NCBI RefSeq assembly: GCF_901709675.1
Contig: NC_051099.1
Span: 3,286,001-3,350,000 of the forward strand
DNA: 64,000 bases
Origin: Syngnathus acus
Taxonomy: Eukaryota; Chordata; Actinopteri; Syngnathiformes; Syngnathidae
Direction of reading: 5' to 3'
Part shown: positions 24,101-41,089 of the stretch, piece by piece
Layout of the letters: each line of letters begins with the position of its first letter
How positions within the stretch are numbered: position 1 is the stretch's first letter
The notes under the pieces: generated by a model
Databases searched by the model: none
Told to the model about the DNA's origin: nothing
Seen by the model: the letters and a program-made list of their open reading frames with translations, nothing else
Made by a program: the position numbers and the translations under genes

Positions 24101-27100
24101 TGATTGGCAGCTGCGACGAGATACATCAAACTGTGAGCTGGCCTTGTCGGATAATTTACGCCTTCCCTCGGCTCGGGTTTCATTTCACGTCGCCTTCCGA
24201 GGGTTCTGGTTGTAGATTTATCAGTTGACGTCACAGAGGAGCCACTTCTGATATGGACCAAGAGCGCTCTTATGAGGCGTCGGAACGGTTTCGTGGTGTT
24301 TTTGGAGTGTTTGGTCTCGATGGCGACCGCATATACAAGAGCCATTTGTACTCGGACGGAAATTACACGAGTTGACATTTTGGGGGAGAACACGATGTTC
24401 ATGTCAATAAGGATATTAATGGGTTTGCGGAGACATGAGTGGAAAACGCATCATCAAATTCATCATCCATTCTTGAACTCTTGGTTCGTCTGACCCCGAG
24501 GATTAAAGGCCTTCCAAGGAAGTTAGCTTGATTTATCGAGCAGTAAGCTAACGGAAGGAAAGATACTTTGCATCAAAATCCAACCGTGGGCTATAACAAC
24601 TTCTAAAGGAGCATCAGAGAGTCCCAGGACGATTTTTATATTTTCCAGCCCTTGACCAGGTTTAATTTCCTGAAGGTCTGGTTTTTTTTTTTGGGCAATG
24701 GTCATACCGAGGATGAGACACACTGCTAGGAACGAAATCGAGATGTGTCCTTTCATGGAATAGGACCTGAAGAGTCCTGGATCACACCAAAAACAACAAT
24801 CAATGATGGATTGTGGCTCCAAAGTTCTATTGTGGCATTTTACTAAGCACAAAAGACAGCCTGGGAAATGGGGAGGGGATGAAGTGAGTTTCTTTTGTCC
24901 CCACTGGAGTTGTGTGTTGCTTTGGTCCGGTGCAGCCTTGCGCGTAATTCCTTAGCGGTGAGTCACAGGTCACATCTCCCAGCGCCAGGGAAACCCAGAC
25001 TCTGTCTTTTCTCGGCCCGCTGTTTGTAATTCTTAAAACCCTGGAAAAAAATCTTGAACAATCTACTTCATCGTGTCTGGAGAAGAATTAGGGCAAAATG
25101 ATTTGACAGATTTACGCAGAACATGGTAGAGGCAGAACCAGCAGATTTTTCTTTTCTTAATTAGAACTTGCCCCTGGTGGAGATGGATGATCTTCCTGAT
25201 AACTAGTCATGTTGATCTAATGTGAGTGAACTTGAAGCACAGAGAGGGTATCCTTTTATGAACAAGACATTCTTTCAGTCCGGGCTTTCAGCACATCCAT
25301 CAACGAGGGGGGGGTGGGGGCATCCCAACGGCCTGGCAGTCATCCCAAGCGCCATCTGCCTCTTAGGCCTTTGCAACCGCACGGCTTTCTCCGATAAGCT
25401 GATGGAGGTATAAAAATTAGAGTTGTGGAGGGGCAACGATCAAAACGTAGCCCATGACACTAATAGATGAGGAAACATCGAAAGAAACATTCTTGCTTTA
25501 CGCGGCAGAGGTCGGATCCACGCAGCGCACTGTAATTTGGGTTCCTAGGCAGACTTGCAAACTCGTATATTTGTCCATCTGCAGCACGGGCAAATTACAG
25601 GTCTCCCGTTTTGACTCGGAGTATTTATCGTTGGGGAAAGAAGTGTTGTCCTCCGTTGGGATTATGTTCCTGTGAGTCAGCACTAATGGCTGCAATTATT
25701 TGTGAAATATTTCATGTGGCAGCAGAGCAATACTTTGATGGAAACGGAAAGTCTCTTCGATAATGTCCTTTCCACTTCGACGGCAGCTCGTTCCGCCAGT
25801 ATGAAAAGTCTTCTTGACGTAAGAGCAGAATTAAAAGCCACATTTTGGCCGTGTTATCTTAAGTGCGGGGAGGAAAAGTTGCTGCAGCTGCACAGTAGCT
25901 GCACCTTTGTCACGAGCGAGACTGACTTCCCGAAATAACATCCCGACGTGGACAAACCGCTACTTCGTGCTCAGCTGCTTGGACGGAAGAGGGTGTTGGA
26001 TGCTTTCGAGCAAAAGTCGAGTACAATGGGGAGAAAAGTTCCTGATTTAGAGCTTTGACCTTAAAGAGAGAGAGAGGAAGAGAGAAAGAGAGAGACTCCT
26101 CGTCGTCTGCCAGTTTGGCAGTTTTCACTTGTAAACGAGTCACAAGGGCAGTTTTTCAACTTTTCCAAGCCTCTCGTGCATTTAACTCTTTCAGAGTCGA
26201 CGATACCGATACCTGCTGATGACGAGCGTGAGCTGCCGAGTGCAGTTTTTGATGAGATTCTGGGCCTCCATGTGGGTCATGTGCTCTGTGATGTCATCGT
26301 TGATGGCCAAGATGGTGTCGCCCGGGCACAGGTCTCCCTGGGCCGCCTTGCTGCCGGCCGTTACCTGGAGGCAAGAACCAGGTGAGGCGTCGGGATACGT
26401 TCAGGTCGCCGACCCGGAGTGAAACTCTGTGATACGAATGTTCTCCATCTGATGGAGTTGGTATGAAAGTGATTAACTTTACCAGCTTAGGCAAGCCCAC
26501 TGCATTACTTCTCGCCAGTCTGTGATGTGGTTCCAATAAACCCAAAGTGGTTCGCCACAGTTTACTCGAGGCCTACTTTTTCTTTCCGCAGCAGCCCGTT
26601 GAGGCGGCGAGATAATTGCGCCGCTTTAATGCTTGTTGCCAAGTTGTGAAAGCCATTACGGCTCCGTGAGGATGGAGCAAAGACAAGTTCATCTCATAAA
26701 AGATTTGGTCGGACTGAGTTGGAAATAAGACGCCGTCGGGACGCATCCCTTTCCGCCGCTTTCCAACGCAAAATTACTACCCGCGTCCCCATCTTGTGCC
26801 CGAAGGCCACGTAGTTGATATGATGTTGAAGTTAACAAGCGCCTTGTCTGTCAAGTCGTGAGAATTTACGATCTTCTTGTCATCTGCGTGTCGACGACTC
26901 GGCAGTAAACGTTAGTACTGTCGCCCGTAATAAATACAAGTGGCGAATACTCGGATAATTTAAGTAGTCCGTCTTAACAGCTTTGTTTCAGCTCGACGAG
27001 CCTGCGTGTAAATTTGAGCAAATTGGTTCCGAATCCGGAGCGATGGTTACCAATTTGATCCCTGCCGCAACCTCCTCATGCGCCGAGCCGTTAAGTGTTT

Positions 27101-29890
27101 TAAAAGCCAAAAAGCTGAGACTCGCGCTCCGTGAAGTGCTAATAGCTGAGTCGTGTGGTTCACATGTGGACTTTTTAATTTACGGCCTCTGACTGCCGCC
27201 CCCACGACCCGGTCCCTCCCTCTATTTTTCCCCCGCTTTTACCCGTGACTCAGTTCCAGTAAACTGAGAGGTCATTGTGCGAAGTAAGCGCGTGTAAAAA
27301 CAAACACGACACCTCAACACTACAGCACGGCGTGGAAGTAGTGCTTGCTTGTGCGGATAATCTCCCGACAGGAGGTCAGCGTTTACCCACGCCATTTAAC
27401 CACCACCACCTCTAGTCCTTTGTTTGTTTGTGTGTCGCCTTATTGTGAGGCAAACCGACATTCTTCTTCAACAAGATGAAGTTGTAAGTATTTGGGATTT
27501 TTCAAGGCATGCTGAAGTCCTTTAAAAGCTAAAGTACGTCATTAATTAGAAAAATAACTATAAATGTCATTCCAAAGGCGCAGCCACAGGGGGCGCCAGC
27601 ATTGTTTACTTTTAACTCCCAAACAAAGGCCGCTAATTGCTAACAGGGATAGTGTTTGAAATCTAAAAGCGTCAATATTATCCAAAGAGGAAACTGACAC
27701 ATGTCATCGTTTACATCTCTAATTAGCATTACGTGCTAAAATGCTACATCACCACAATGACATCATTCAGAGAGCAAAGTGTCAAGTAGGTCTAATCTGA
27801 GTCGTAAAATGACAGAGTGTCGAGGGGACGAGGTGCGATCTAAAGCTTATGCTTGTTGACATCACGTTGCTACAAACAAACTTTGTGCGGTAGTAGCTTT
27901 ATAATTTGAGGCACCCAACTGTCTCTTGATGGATACTTTACGACATCCTTATTAAAGCATCTCTTGATCTTGGTGCCTAAATCAGTTCTTTATCTTGTTT
28001 TGTCAATTTTATTCTTATTAAACTCCTCTTTGAGTTTGAAGAGAACATTTGAGTCACAGCGGTTATGATGGTAGCCAAGAAAGGCCCCAAACTTCCAAAA
28101 GCTGAAGATTAAGTGGTCATGTCAGCGAAATGGGTCACATGGTCCTTTCCTCTGGAATGTGGTAGACGGAGCTCAAAGGTAGAAGGACATGGAGTTCACG
28201 AGCTAATCTATTCTTGTCTATAATGTTCGCTGAAGGTAAAAATGCTTCGTTGTGTTTTTGCAAACTAAGGTCACCTTCATGACATCATTGTTTGCGGCTG
28301 GGGTGTTTGTGCAATTGCGTCCGTGCTAGCAGCAACCTGCTGTCATATTTAACACGTCTTCTCCAAATGCCTCAGTTATCACGTTGGTGGCGGAAAATGT
28401 TTGCCTCTCGTTTGCGGCTGTCTCGCTTTAGCACCTCACGTTAGCCGTATTAGCACTTTACGCTAAGAACCGGCTAACTAGCTTAAATGTTGAAATGAGC
28501 TTTGAAGAAAGTTGTCTTTTTGTTTTGTCGGTAAACATATATGCTAATATTTGATGACTAGCCGCTCTCAGGACGAATCATATCTCAAATGCTCTTCGTC
28601 AGAATGCCGTTGACATCTTCAGCTGCTGAAGCGCAATCAAATATCGTGAAATTGACGTCGCTCTACACACAGATGCACCAGCTGCTCGCTTGTCTCGTTT
28701 TACGGGACGACATCTCCGACTTCCACTCGGTTAAATTACTCTCGGAAATGCAGCTTTCTTTTTATTTTTTTTATTGCCGCCTCGTAAATTCCGGCCATGC
28801 CGAGATAATAAGAGCTGTGGTACGTTGACGGTTGGAAGCAAATTGTGTAAATACCAGAAGTGGTAGTGAGAGCAAGTTATAAGGAAGTTTCAGGTTCATG
28901 TTTCAAAATGTGGGCTCTGTAGCTTTGGTTTTCAGGGGAGGGGGTTTTGAGTGAAACACCTGGAATCCTTCAGCAGCACCTATGAGCGATGATGAAAACC
29001 AAATGTCAGCAACCCCCCCCCACCTTACCCCTCCCAACCTCTGCTGTGTCTTTTCCCGCAGCCAGCGGCAGCGCCATGTGTTTATCCTGGCCGGGATGAA
29101 GCGAGTGGCTACTGGCGGAACCGCTGCCAAGCCCGCTGACGCCTGACCCATATACTGACCCACTGACGGGGTTCGGGAAAGTTCGCAGAGGTTTCGTACC
29201 ACAATGGATGGATTATGTTTGTTTTCACAATTGTTTTGATGACGGCTAAAAATCAGAATTCGAGCGCCATGCTAAAAAGAGAAAAGGGTTGAACACCATG
29301 AATGACAGCAATTCACAGATGAAATTCAAGTATGCGAAATGAAACCAATATGATTAAAATGAAAGAAACGCAAATTATAAAATACAAATGAGACCAAGAC
29401 ATAACATATCTGAAATAGTCATAATGAATTAATTAAAAATCAAACATAATTAGTCAGTAAAATTGTTAAATATAATGCAAAAATGATTTTAATTCAACTA
29501 AATAAATAAATAAATAATAATTAGTTTAATTAATGCCAGTATAGGTTTTTAATCGCGCAAATTTATCAAATAAACTAATTTCATCATAAATAAACACCCC
29601 TTTAAAATATAGTTTTAATAATTCTCAATAAGAAAATGTGCGTCACTACTGAATCGCTGCAAAATACACTTGTACGCCACCTGACAGCTAGCATGCCCCG
29701 TTAAGTACTTTTAATAAGATTAACGAATTAACAATTAGGTTCAAATGTCGAACTTGCACGTAGCTCGAAATTGTCATTTCCGAGGGGCGAAACGTACCCT
29801 GGAGATTGTCAGCGGCGTGCTGAAGTCTCGTCCCCCGACCAGGCGGAAGCCCCACGGGGAGGGTCCCTTGAGAGTCACGCTGTAGGGCAT
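18132..29890 (-). CDS. pdlim4: PDZ and LIM domain protein 4 (RIL), 7 exons
   Basis: ALP/Enigma-family adaptor that links alpha-actinin and actin stress fibres through its PDZ domain and other partners through its LIM domain. Exons: 29890-29798, 26364-26213, 23735-23654, 20702-20407, 20336-20176, 18985-18847, 18336-18132. Total 1128 bp, 375 aa, longer than human PDLIM4 (330 aa). The PDZ domain is residues 1-84, with the PWGFRL carboxylate-binding loop. A ZM-like stretch ([13 protein letters not shown]) follows. The middle is rich in Asn, Gly and Pro with a short Gln run. The LIM domain starts near residue 300 with the expected zinc ligands (CTRC...HPEC, CDDC...CETH). The C-terminus [15 protein letters not shown] matches PDLIM4 better than PDLIM1 or PDLIM3. 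The penultimate exon has two in-frame acceptors 15 nt apart, so a 5-residue variant is possible. Introns of up to 3.4 kb hold no other gene I can see. Confidence 0.93.
20778..20854. repeat. Pair of Tc1/MITE-end-like 15-mers in a pdlim4 intron
   Basis: GTCCCAATACTTTTG occurs at 20778-20792 and again at 20840-20854 in the same orientation. This string resembles the ends of common fish DNA-transposon remnants (from memory). No transposase and no clear element borders were seen, so I treat it as a relic. Confidence 0.35.
24002..24020. repeat. Poly-G run in a pdlim4 intron
   Basis: An uninterrupted run of about 19 G. A simple repeat prone to slippage and sequencing error. Confidence 0.9.
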
Positions 29891-30196
29891 GCCGGTGCCG
29901 GTGGAGACCGCGACGACGCAAAAGTATCCACGCGAGAAAGGAAGAAAAAGTCCTGCTCCGGGCTGCAGCGAGTCGACGCGATCCCTCCTGACAAAAACTC
30001 TCCCGAGGTCTTGAATCAAGTTTAAATAACAAGAGGCCCCCGTGACGCGTGTGACGGGGGCCGGGCCGAGCAGCCCGCCCTCACTCGGGACTCCGGGAGG
30101 GAGGCTCCCACTATGTGCTTCATGCAACAAGTCCATCCTCTTCCTCATTATTTTCACCGTGATAGACGACAAGTGATATTAGTGCTACTACAATTA

Positions 30197-30509
30197 CAGT
30201 AATCCCTCGTTTATCGCGGATAATTGGTTCCAAAAACCACCCGCGATAAGTGAAATCCGCGAAGTACGGTCACCAACTAGAAGCGGAAATATGCTAATTC
30301 GCAATCGTGCTAACACGCGAAAACGGACTTCTAAAGGAATGTAAACGAAAATTTGGAGCAATACTACATTGTCTTACAGGTTAGACACATGTCTCCTCAA
30401 TTTAGAAGTTTTATTTAGACTTTTAAATGTTTTTTTACTTTGAAAAAATAAAAATCTGCAATGTAATGAAACCGCGATAAACGAAACGCGAAGTAGCGAG
30501 GGATCACTA
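30197..30509. mobile_element. MITE-like element with Tigger/pogo-type terminal repeats
   Basis: The left end reads CAGTAATCCCTCGTTTATCG after a TA. The right end, read inward on the other strand, is TAGTGATCCCTCGCTACTTC. Subterminal CGCGATAA/TTATCGCGG motifs occur at both sides. Length is about 313 bp with no open frame, as expected of a non-autonomous TcMar-Tigger-like copy. The right flanking TA is degraded. Confidence 0.6.
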
Positions 30510-33500
30510 TTAATCCTACTAATATGGCCACTAGTATCCACTTTATTCCTACACCTTTGCGTAAAATGTGGGAGTAAATTCTGGTATAGCGAAACCAGCG
30601 TTTTGTTTCTATGGCAACGGTTCATGTGACTCCACTTTCTATGACAGTTTCAGTCTAACTAGGTTGCCGCTCTTAAGAGAAAACGTTTCAGTCTCGCTTC
30701 CCGTTAATCTAGTTTTCTATCACGACAAAAAAATGGTATTATAGATTTGAAAAGTAATGCACTGAAGTAGTTTACAGGCCCAAACAAGTACGCTGAGCTC
30801 ATTTGATGATGCGGGCTTGTACCTACTGAAGTTGCCAGTGCGTGATTATTATTTTACATTTGTCACTTTTTGGATTCTGTCATCGTTTGACTCGGCTTGC
30901 GAGTGAGTCACCGAGTTTTTTAATTTGCGGCGGGATGATCTCAGAAATTCCGCAGCATCTGTTTCAGACAATTGCCGGACTGTCTTGAGCTCTGAGTTAA
31001 CCTGAGGCGGCCTTGCTTGTGTTGCATCACCACCACGTCACTGTCGTGATAACATTTCAGATGGTAGTCATTCAAAATCTCGCAGTGTGGCAAGCACAGA
31101 CCGCCATTACTCACTTTTGTCTTTTAAAATCCGTTGAAATTCTTACAAGTTGTTTGACAGACTGACGGTGACTCATGACGACACTCGCAACTTGGCAAGT
31201 CTTCAGACTGCACGTTGACAGCGTGTAAATTACCAGGCCGCCAAATCCACAAAAGCAGATTTTTTGGTTTTGCGTCACCTCAACTTTGTAGCTGCTTTCC
31301 GTCAAGTTGCGTTGACGTCCAACAGCACTTTGCTTTGCATCCGGCACGGGCGGCTTGCGAGCGCTCCTTTCTACATGTGCTGAAGCAATCAGGGAGCGTG
31401 GCAGCCTTTCAAAGGCGGGGCTTAAGTGCGGCCTCCCCCCACTCGGTCGCCTTGAGAAAATCCCCCGTGGATCACTAAAGATCCAAAAAATCCACGTTGC
31501 TGTGAGACATCAACTGGGAGGTTAGCGGCGCCAATCAGATAGCGCCTTCACGTCGAAGGCATTCAAAACGAAACCATCGAGTCATGACCTCCTTGACGAG
31601 ACGAGAGTTGACCTAAATTGAAGGGGTCCGCCGGGGGTTCGGTGTAATGAAGACATGTTGTTACTCTTGGCAGGTGGGGAGGACAGGGGTTCCGCCACGA
31701 AACCCAAAACTCAGCTGACCCATTTTAGCTCCCGCAGTTCACTCAAAAGAAAACAGAAACCACTTTGTGTTTTCACCGACGTCCTGGTCGTGTTTGCGGT
31801 TCGGCGGCACTTCAGACTGGCATGTAAAAAGTCTCTGAGTCATAAACATGTCCCTTCAGAGATTCGACTGATGACCCGACGAGGCTATGCCTAAGAGCCC
31901 TAAGCAAGCGTCTGGAAGTCATTACGCCAAAGAACGCGCCGTCCCTCGTTCCTTGTAAAGTCGGCGTCCTTGAAGGCCTCGCAAGTGTAAAGTTGGCACA
32001 ACAAACATAAGCTGAAGGTGAATCATTCGGCTAAACAAACCAAAACGAGATAAGCGCTGCTTTGTATCGGTTCAGAATAACGATGTCATTGTTTGCATCT
32101 TCCATGCTTAAAAGTTGGAAAGAAAGAAAAACTGTTTCCTGATAAACATGTTTATAGTTACTATAATAGTTTCGTCATTGTCATCATGCTATCGCTAGTT
32201 AGCGTTGAGTTTTTAGCTTGACCCCATCAAGAGATGCAAAACAAAATCCAGACACCAGACATTTTCTTTTGTTTGACTAGATGTGGCGAGGGTGGGAGAG
32301 GGAAAATGGCCGACCATTTTACGCTAAGTAAGTGCAGCGTGAAGAGGGCTTAACGGGACTTTTCTATTGCGGTACACAACCCCACAAAGCAACCGCAAAG
32401 TCTTCTTCAAATTCTTAATATAACAATCCGCCTCATCCCAAAAATCTGAACAGGCTGTTTTTCATGGCAATTCTTCCACATAAACAGATTTAGCCCAGGA
32501 ATAAAATTGACAGTTAGCGCATGAGCTAGCCTTGTTGTGGCAAATCTGTCTTTGTGACTCACACGTATCTAAACACAAACCGGTGTGTCATTTACTTAAA
32601 TAGTCCAACGCAAACGCTAAGCTGTCTAAGGAAACTATCTTTTGTGTCAAACTGTGTTTTTTGGTCCGCGTCCTTCACCCAAAACCACAAAATGACCGAC
32701 GTCTCACCTCGTCGTCAGCTCCTTGGCAGGCGCGTGCTTCATTTGGCTGAGCGGGCCGCTCGGTGTCGGATTGACGTGTTTAATGGGCTTGTTAGCGCTA
32801 AGGCGCAGTGGAAACGGGGTCGGGACATCTTCATAGCTGAGAGGACGCTTTAGCCAAATGCTAAAGTTGCTCTGGACTTAAAATGTTGAAGACTGAGGCT
32901 GTTAAAGTTTGATTTGTTGGAATTTTAGATTCATCTTCATTGTACGAAATGATGAAACTAGCATGAAAGGCCGAGCTGCTGCGTCTGGTCCGGTCTGGTT
33001 CAACTTTTGTATGACATTTTCCCTGGTCTCCATTTTGTTGTTGTTTTTATTTGATGATTTCTTTTTTTTACATTCTTCTCTTGACAGCTTGATGAATCTG
33101 TTCTCTCGGGAGCACAGCTGCACCCACGCCATCAATTTTACCATGATGGTGGGACAGCGGTGGTCTTTTTGCCCTCTTGGAAACTTCGGAAAGGATCACG
33201 CATTGACTTGTTTTATTTCATAAAGATGACATCACAATAAATGAGCACAAATTCTTGGGAACTTGCGAAGAGACTGTAACCACAAACTGAAACGTCAACT
33301 AAAAATAAAACTTGTAGCCCGTCGCTAAATGTGACGACTGATTTATGTCTTCTTACTCATACAACAGGACTGGAAAGTAGTACCTCACCAGCTGTAAATC
33401 GGGAATGAGTCCAATTTCGGCCTGTGCCGTAATGACGTTTCATTAAAAGTGAGTGGAACCTAAATCGTGCAAAATGTGTTCAACTTCAATCATTAGTAGG

Positions 33501-35275
33501 GCAAGTTAGAACTTTTTTTTGTTTCAGGAGCCACCGGTCCAGACACATCTGGAAAAGCTTAACTTGGAACTAAAACTAAAAATTGGGCATGTGTGACTTT
33601 CCAAAACATGACGCCTTTGTGTGAAAAATTGACGTCATGTCATATTTTGTGAGTGGTTGCTTCGTGTTTAGTGCTTTTGATTAGCTTCCGAGTGCCTGGA
33701 TGTGTGACATGCCAAACATTCAGTTCTCCGTGTGTAATCGCGTACTTTGCGCTGCCTTTTTATAGCAACAATCTGATGCTTGGGTGTGAGGATGATGTGA
33801 AGGAAAGGCTGACAAATCCTGCTTGTAAAAGGCTTGTATGAAATGAGCAATTAATTGAAAGTAAGAATACTTCGTCAAAGCAAGTTAATCTCTTGTAAAG
33901 GCTCGTAAAAGAAATTCTTGTGTGTACAACGACACCTGCTGGATGAACGTCTGTCATGCACCTTTACGTTTGTGGAAGAATTGCATCCTCCAGTGTAAAA
34001 GATACGGATTATATTAAATCCAAATTGACCTCTTATTTACATGTGTTGTGTAAACAATTTTTTTTTATCTGCACGACATTATGGAGATATTGACATAGTA
34101 AATATATACACCCGAAATTGCACGTATAATAATGATCAAAGCTTTTTTTGCATCCAGCACGGGAGTTGACTTTATGTACAACAATTACTAAAACCTAATA
34201 TTGCTAGAGTGTTAATTAAAGTGGACTCTGGAGTTTTTGTCAGCATAAAGTAGCGAGCAAACTTTTTCCCCTCGCATCTGGCTGGGGATTATCACAAATC
34301 ATCGGATGTCATTCATTGCTCCCTTCATTCATTCATCGGACAGCGGATGATGACAAACGGATGTTGGCGGTCGGATGCAGATGCGCTATAAATACGACAG
34401 CAAACCGCTCTTACATAATGGCCGAGCCGCACGCGCGTGCGTGCGCGCGCACACAGACATTTGCTGAACTGTGGGATTAGGACCTGAGATGCTCCTGCTC
34501 ATCGTGGGACATCTGGAGGTCCCTGACATGATCGAGGTCACTACCTTTACCTCGATCTTTAATAAACACACAATAAACTGACTATTATAGGTAGACTTGC
34601 ATTGTAGCAAATTCTGCTATAATTAAAGTAGTTTTAAGACAGGTGGTATTTTAAGGGCCTTTGAGTCAAATTTTCATTTTCTATTATTAATAAGATAATT
34701 AAATTTAAAGTAATATTCTAGTAATATAAAAGTGGGAAATTAATTTGTTTTTGAAGCAGTGTGACCGTGTTGAGTGCACGAGCTCTCACGTAGAGGCGTC
34801 ATCGTGACGTCACGCGGAGCTGCGGCCAGATAGGCGGCTGCCTCATGACGCTAACCCACCAGTGACGTCAAGCAACCTGCGATGACGCCAGCGCAAGATT
34901 CTTAAAGGGCCAGTCACCTGCAATGCCGTGCAACTTCCACGATAATAACGATGAATTATTCAGCCCTGGCGTGCAATTTGGATCCTAGTGGCTCAACATT
35001 TCACTTAATTACTGCTACTTCATTTCCACCCCCGTTTTAATGTCCTAAATGGAGTCACCCACTGCCATCTCCCCCCCTCCCCCCTACCATGCACGACGTC
35101 CCGTTTCTGCAGCAGCGGGCCGCGCGCAGGAAGGAAGTCATCACGCACGGCAGCAGCCAGTCGGCGGCTTGTGCAGCTAGAATGACATAGCGAGTGAAAA
35201 AAAAAGAGGAAGAGGAGAATCCAGGCATCGACGCAAATTTATTTTAAAGCCTTTACACATCCACTTAGCCCAACC
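30510..35275. other. Intergenic region between divergent pdlim4 and pitpna
   Basis: About 4.8 kb without a supported exon. The part next to pitpna (34790-35275) is richer in CG and contains TGACGTCA (34805-34812) in CATCGTGACGTCACGC, a full CRE-like palindrome about 470 bp upstream of the pitpna ATG. The rest is AT-rich single-copy-looking DNA. Confidence 0.5.
34805..34812. promoter_or_regulatory. pitpna: CRE-like palindrome upstream of pitpna
   Basis: TGACGTCA within a CG-richer segment, about 470 bp before the pitpna start codon. CREB/ATF binding is inferred from sequence only. Confidence 0.35.
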
Positions 35276-38804
<3,529 letters not shown>

Positions 38805-38923
38805 GATCGACCCCCCCCCTCCCAAGATTGTGACTGCTGCTGCTCATCAGGTGTGTTGTCAAAAAGAAAAATGAGTAAAATTGTGCTGTAGCACCATCTG
38901 GTTGATAAATGTAAAAATGAATC

Positions 38924-38929
38924 AATAAA
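38924..38929 (+). terminator. pitpna: pitpna proximal poly(A) signal
   Basis: AATAAA 120 bp after the stop codon. A second hexamer at 40626-40631 could end a long form with a 3' UTR of about 1.8 kb. Confidence 0.55.
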
Positions 38930-39321
38930 TCTGTGGGTAAAAAAAAAAATCTTTAATAATGGATGTTTTTTTGCTAGATGTCAACAAACTGATTTGATCT
39001 CGAGTATGAGTAAAATCCTTTTCCGTCTTCTAGACCCGAATACCGAGACACCAGCGGATTCACGTCCTCCTCCCGCTCCAAACGACTCAACATGCGGCCA
39101 TCCCCTCCGAAATCCCAGTCCTGACCTCCGACCTGTCTCAAATTCCTTCTCTCGGTATCATCTGGTTTGCAAGATGCTGGACCCAGTACACTCGTCGTCT
39201 GTGGTCTCCGTCCCTGCCCCGTTCACGGAAATCAATAGATCCATTTACTCATTGATTCATTCCCCCAAACCACAGAGTTAATTATCTCTGTCGTGTAGGA
39301 TTTACTGAAGCTATTCCCATG

Positions 39322-39351
39322 TTGTGTGTGTATGTGTGTGTGTGTGTGTGT

Positions 39352-39412
<61 letters not shown>
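39322..39412. repeat. (TG)n followed by (TA)n microsatellite
   Basis: A TG-rich tract (39322-39350) runs into about 29 TA units ending near 39412. It lies in the presumed distal 3' UTR of pitpna. Cruciform-prone and probably polymorphic. Confidence 0.95.
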
Positions 39413-39415
<3 letters not shown>

Positions 39416-40625
39416 AATACATATACACACTATGCTAGGTGAATGGGCATAAGGTGGGCATTGGGGCGGAGTCATTGTATGGAATAATGCAGTATTTATA
39501 TACTGTACATATAGATATGAATATATCAACAGGGTTTTTAAAAAAAAAATTTTTTCGGTAAGTCTTTTATTTCTTCCCACCAGCTGCTATGTGTTTTTTT
39601 TTGTTTTTTTTCATTGCACCCTTAGCGTTGTTAGTGTGTCGTTTTGTTGTGTAAAGCTAACAGTTGTAAAAACCGGCAGGTGGAAGGTTCTGTTTATTTA
39701 TGCCCTGCTAATATTTTGCTGCTTTGTGACACAGTGTGTGTGTATGGGGGGGTGCGTATGTGTGTGTGTCTGTGTGTTGCATTTGTGTGTGACCAGGTTT
39801 GCCCAAATGAAGCAGTTAGCATTCGGTTAGCATGGAAATTAAACATGCATATTCTCCATAGACAAGTTAATTTGAGTCTAAAAGCCGTGTTTCCACAGTT
39901 CGGTACGCGAGGGCAAAGGTCGTAAAGGTGACATTGTTGGTACCGTTGGAAAACGAAATCAGATGGCGACCGAAGCGTAGGCGGTGGGAACGCGGCTTTA
40001 GCGAGTCACCTTCTCTCCAGTGGATAAACGAGCTTATCCAGCGATAGCAATAACTGCCATGACGACCAAAAAAAAAGGCCCAAAATTTAGTGTTTTTTTT
40101 TTTTTCCAGACCAAACTTTGTCCTGTTGTTTTTGGAATGTGTGCATGAGCGTGCCTGTGCATGTGTGCGTGTGTGTTGTTCAGTGATGTGACTGTTTTGT
40201 TGTCCGAGCGGGAAGCCTGTTGTTTTCAAATTTTTGTGCAATATGTCCCTTCAAGATATAATTCGTGAAGATGATCCACTTCCATCAAATATTGTACGTA
40301 CTGTATTCTCTGCACAAGAACCTCATTGCAGGACCACATTTAAAAGAAACTTTTTGGGTTAAATGTTGTCGTCGTGCTGTTGCTAAGAGGAAACCACAAA
40401 CCCCATTTGGGAAATAACTTTTAATTCAAATTTAAAGGCCAGAAATGTAACAATAACACCCCAGAATTTTTTTTTTTTTTTTTTTAGCTCCTTCAACTAT
40501 CTTACTTGTGTGTTAGCGTGCTCCTTGCTTTTTCTTGATCTTTTCTTGTGGATTTGTGCCTTTTATTTGTTGTCATCTTAATCTTCCAATCACACAAATT
40601 GTACATTGGAAATGTGAATTGATGA

Positions 40626-40631
40626 AATAAA
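40626..40631 (+). terminator. pitpna: Distal poly(A) signal downstream of pitpna
   Basis: AATAAA about 1.8 kb after the pitpna stop. No other plus-strand gene ends between, so it may serve an extended pitpna transcript. Confidence 0.35.
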
Positions 40632-41089
40632 TGAAACAAAACAAAAATGAGACAAGCAAAGATATTTATTTGACTGATTTTTTAAATCATTTTTAAATCA
40701 TCCAAATATGTGAATATATGTCACACACACATTGCTCACTAATGGCAAAATTAATCAGGCTTAGATTACATCAAATCCTGCTTACAGGGACATTTTGTGA
40801 GAAGTTCGTGACCCCAAATGAGGCTGAAAATATCTCTTCTATATGCTTAATAGAGTTGTCACTTTCTATACGTTGATATTTCAGGTAACCAATCGCAACT
40901 CACAGGAAAGGATTTTTGACATCCAACATGGCTGCCGTTTGAAGGCGGAGTTTGCTTTTGTAGGGCCTAAAAGTGAACCGTCCAACTGCTTGCGTCATGT
41001 CCACTCAACAAATGTGTCCATTCACCAATGTCATAATACTTCTCAAGCAAGCTGCATCATAAGCTTGATCCCACCTTTAAGTCTTCCAG

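Noticed and set aside
27583-27599. CCACAGGGGGCGCC as a CTCF site
   Set aside because: Mismatches at invariant core positions when aligned to the consensus.
40843-41089. Plus-strand open frame running into 41090
   Set aside because: No family match, and it begins in AT-rich DNA with no promoter. Only the splice-bounded part 41090-41281 was kept, as a weak candidate.
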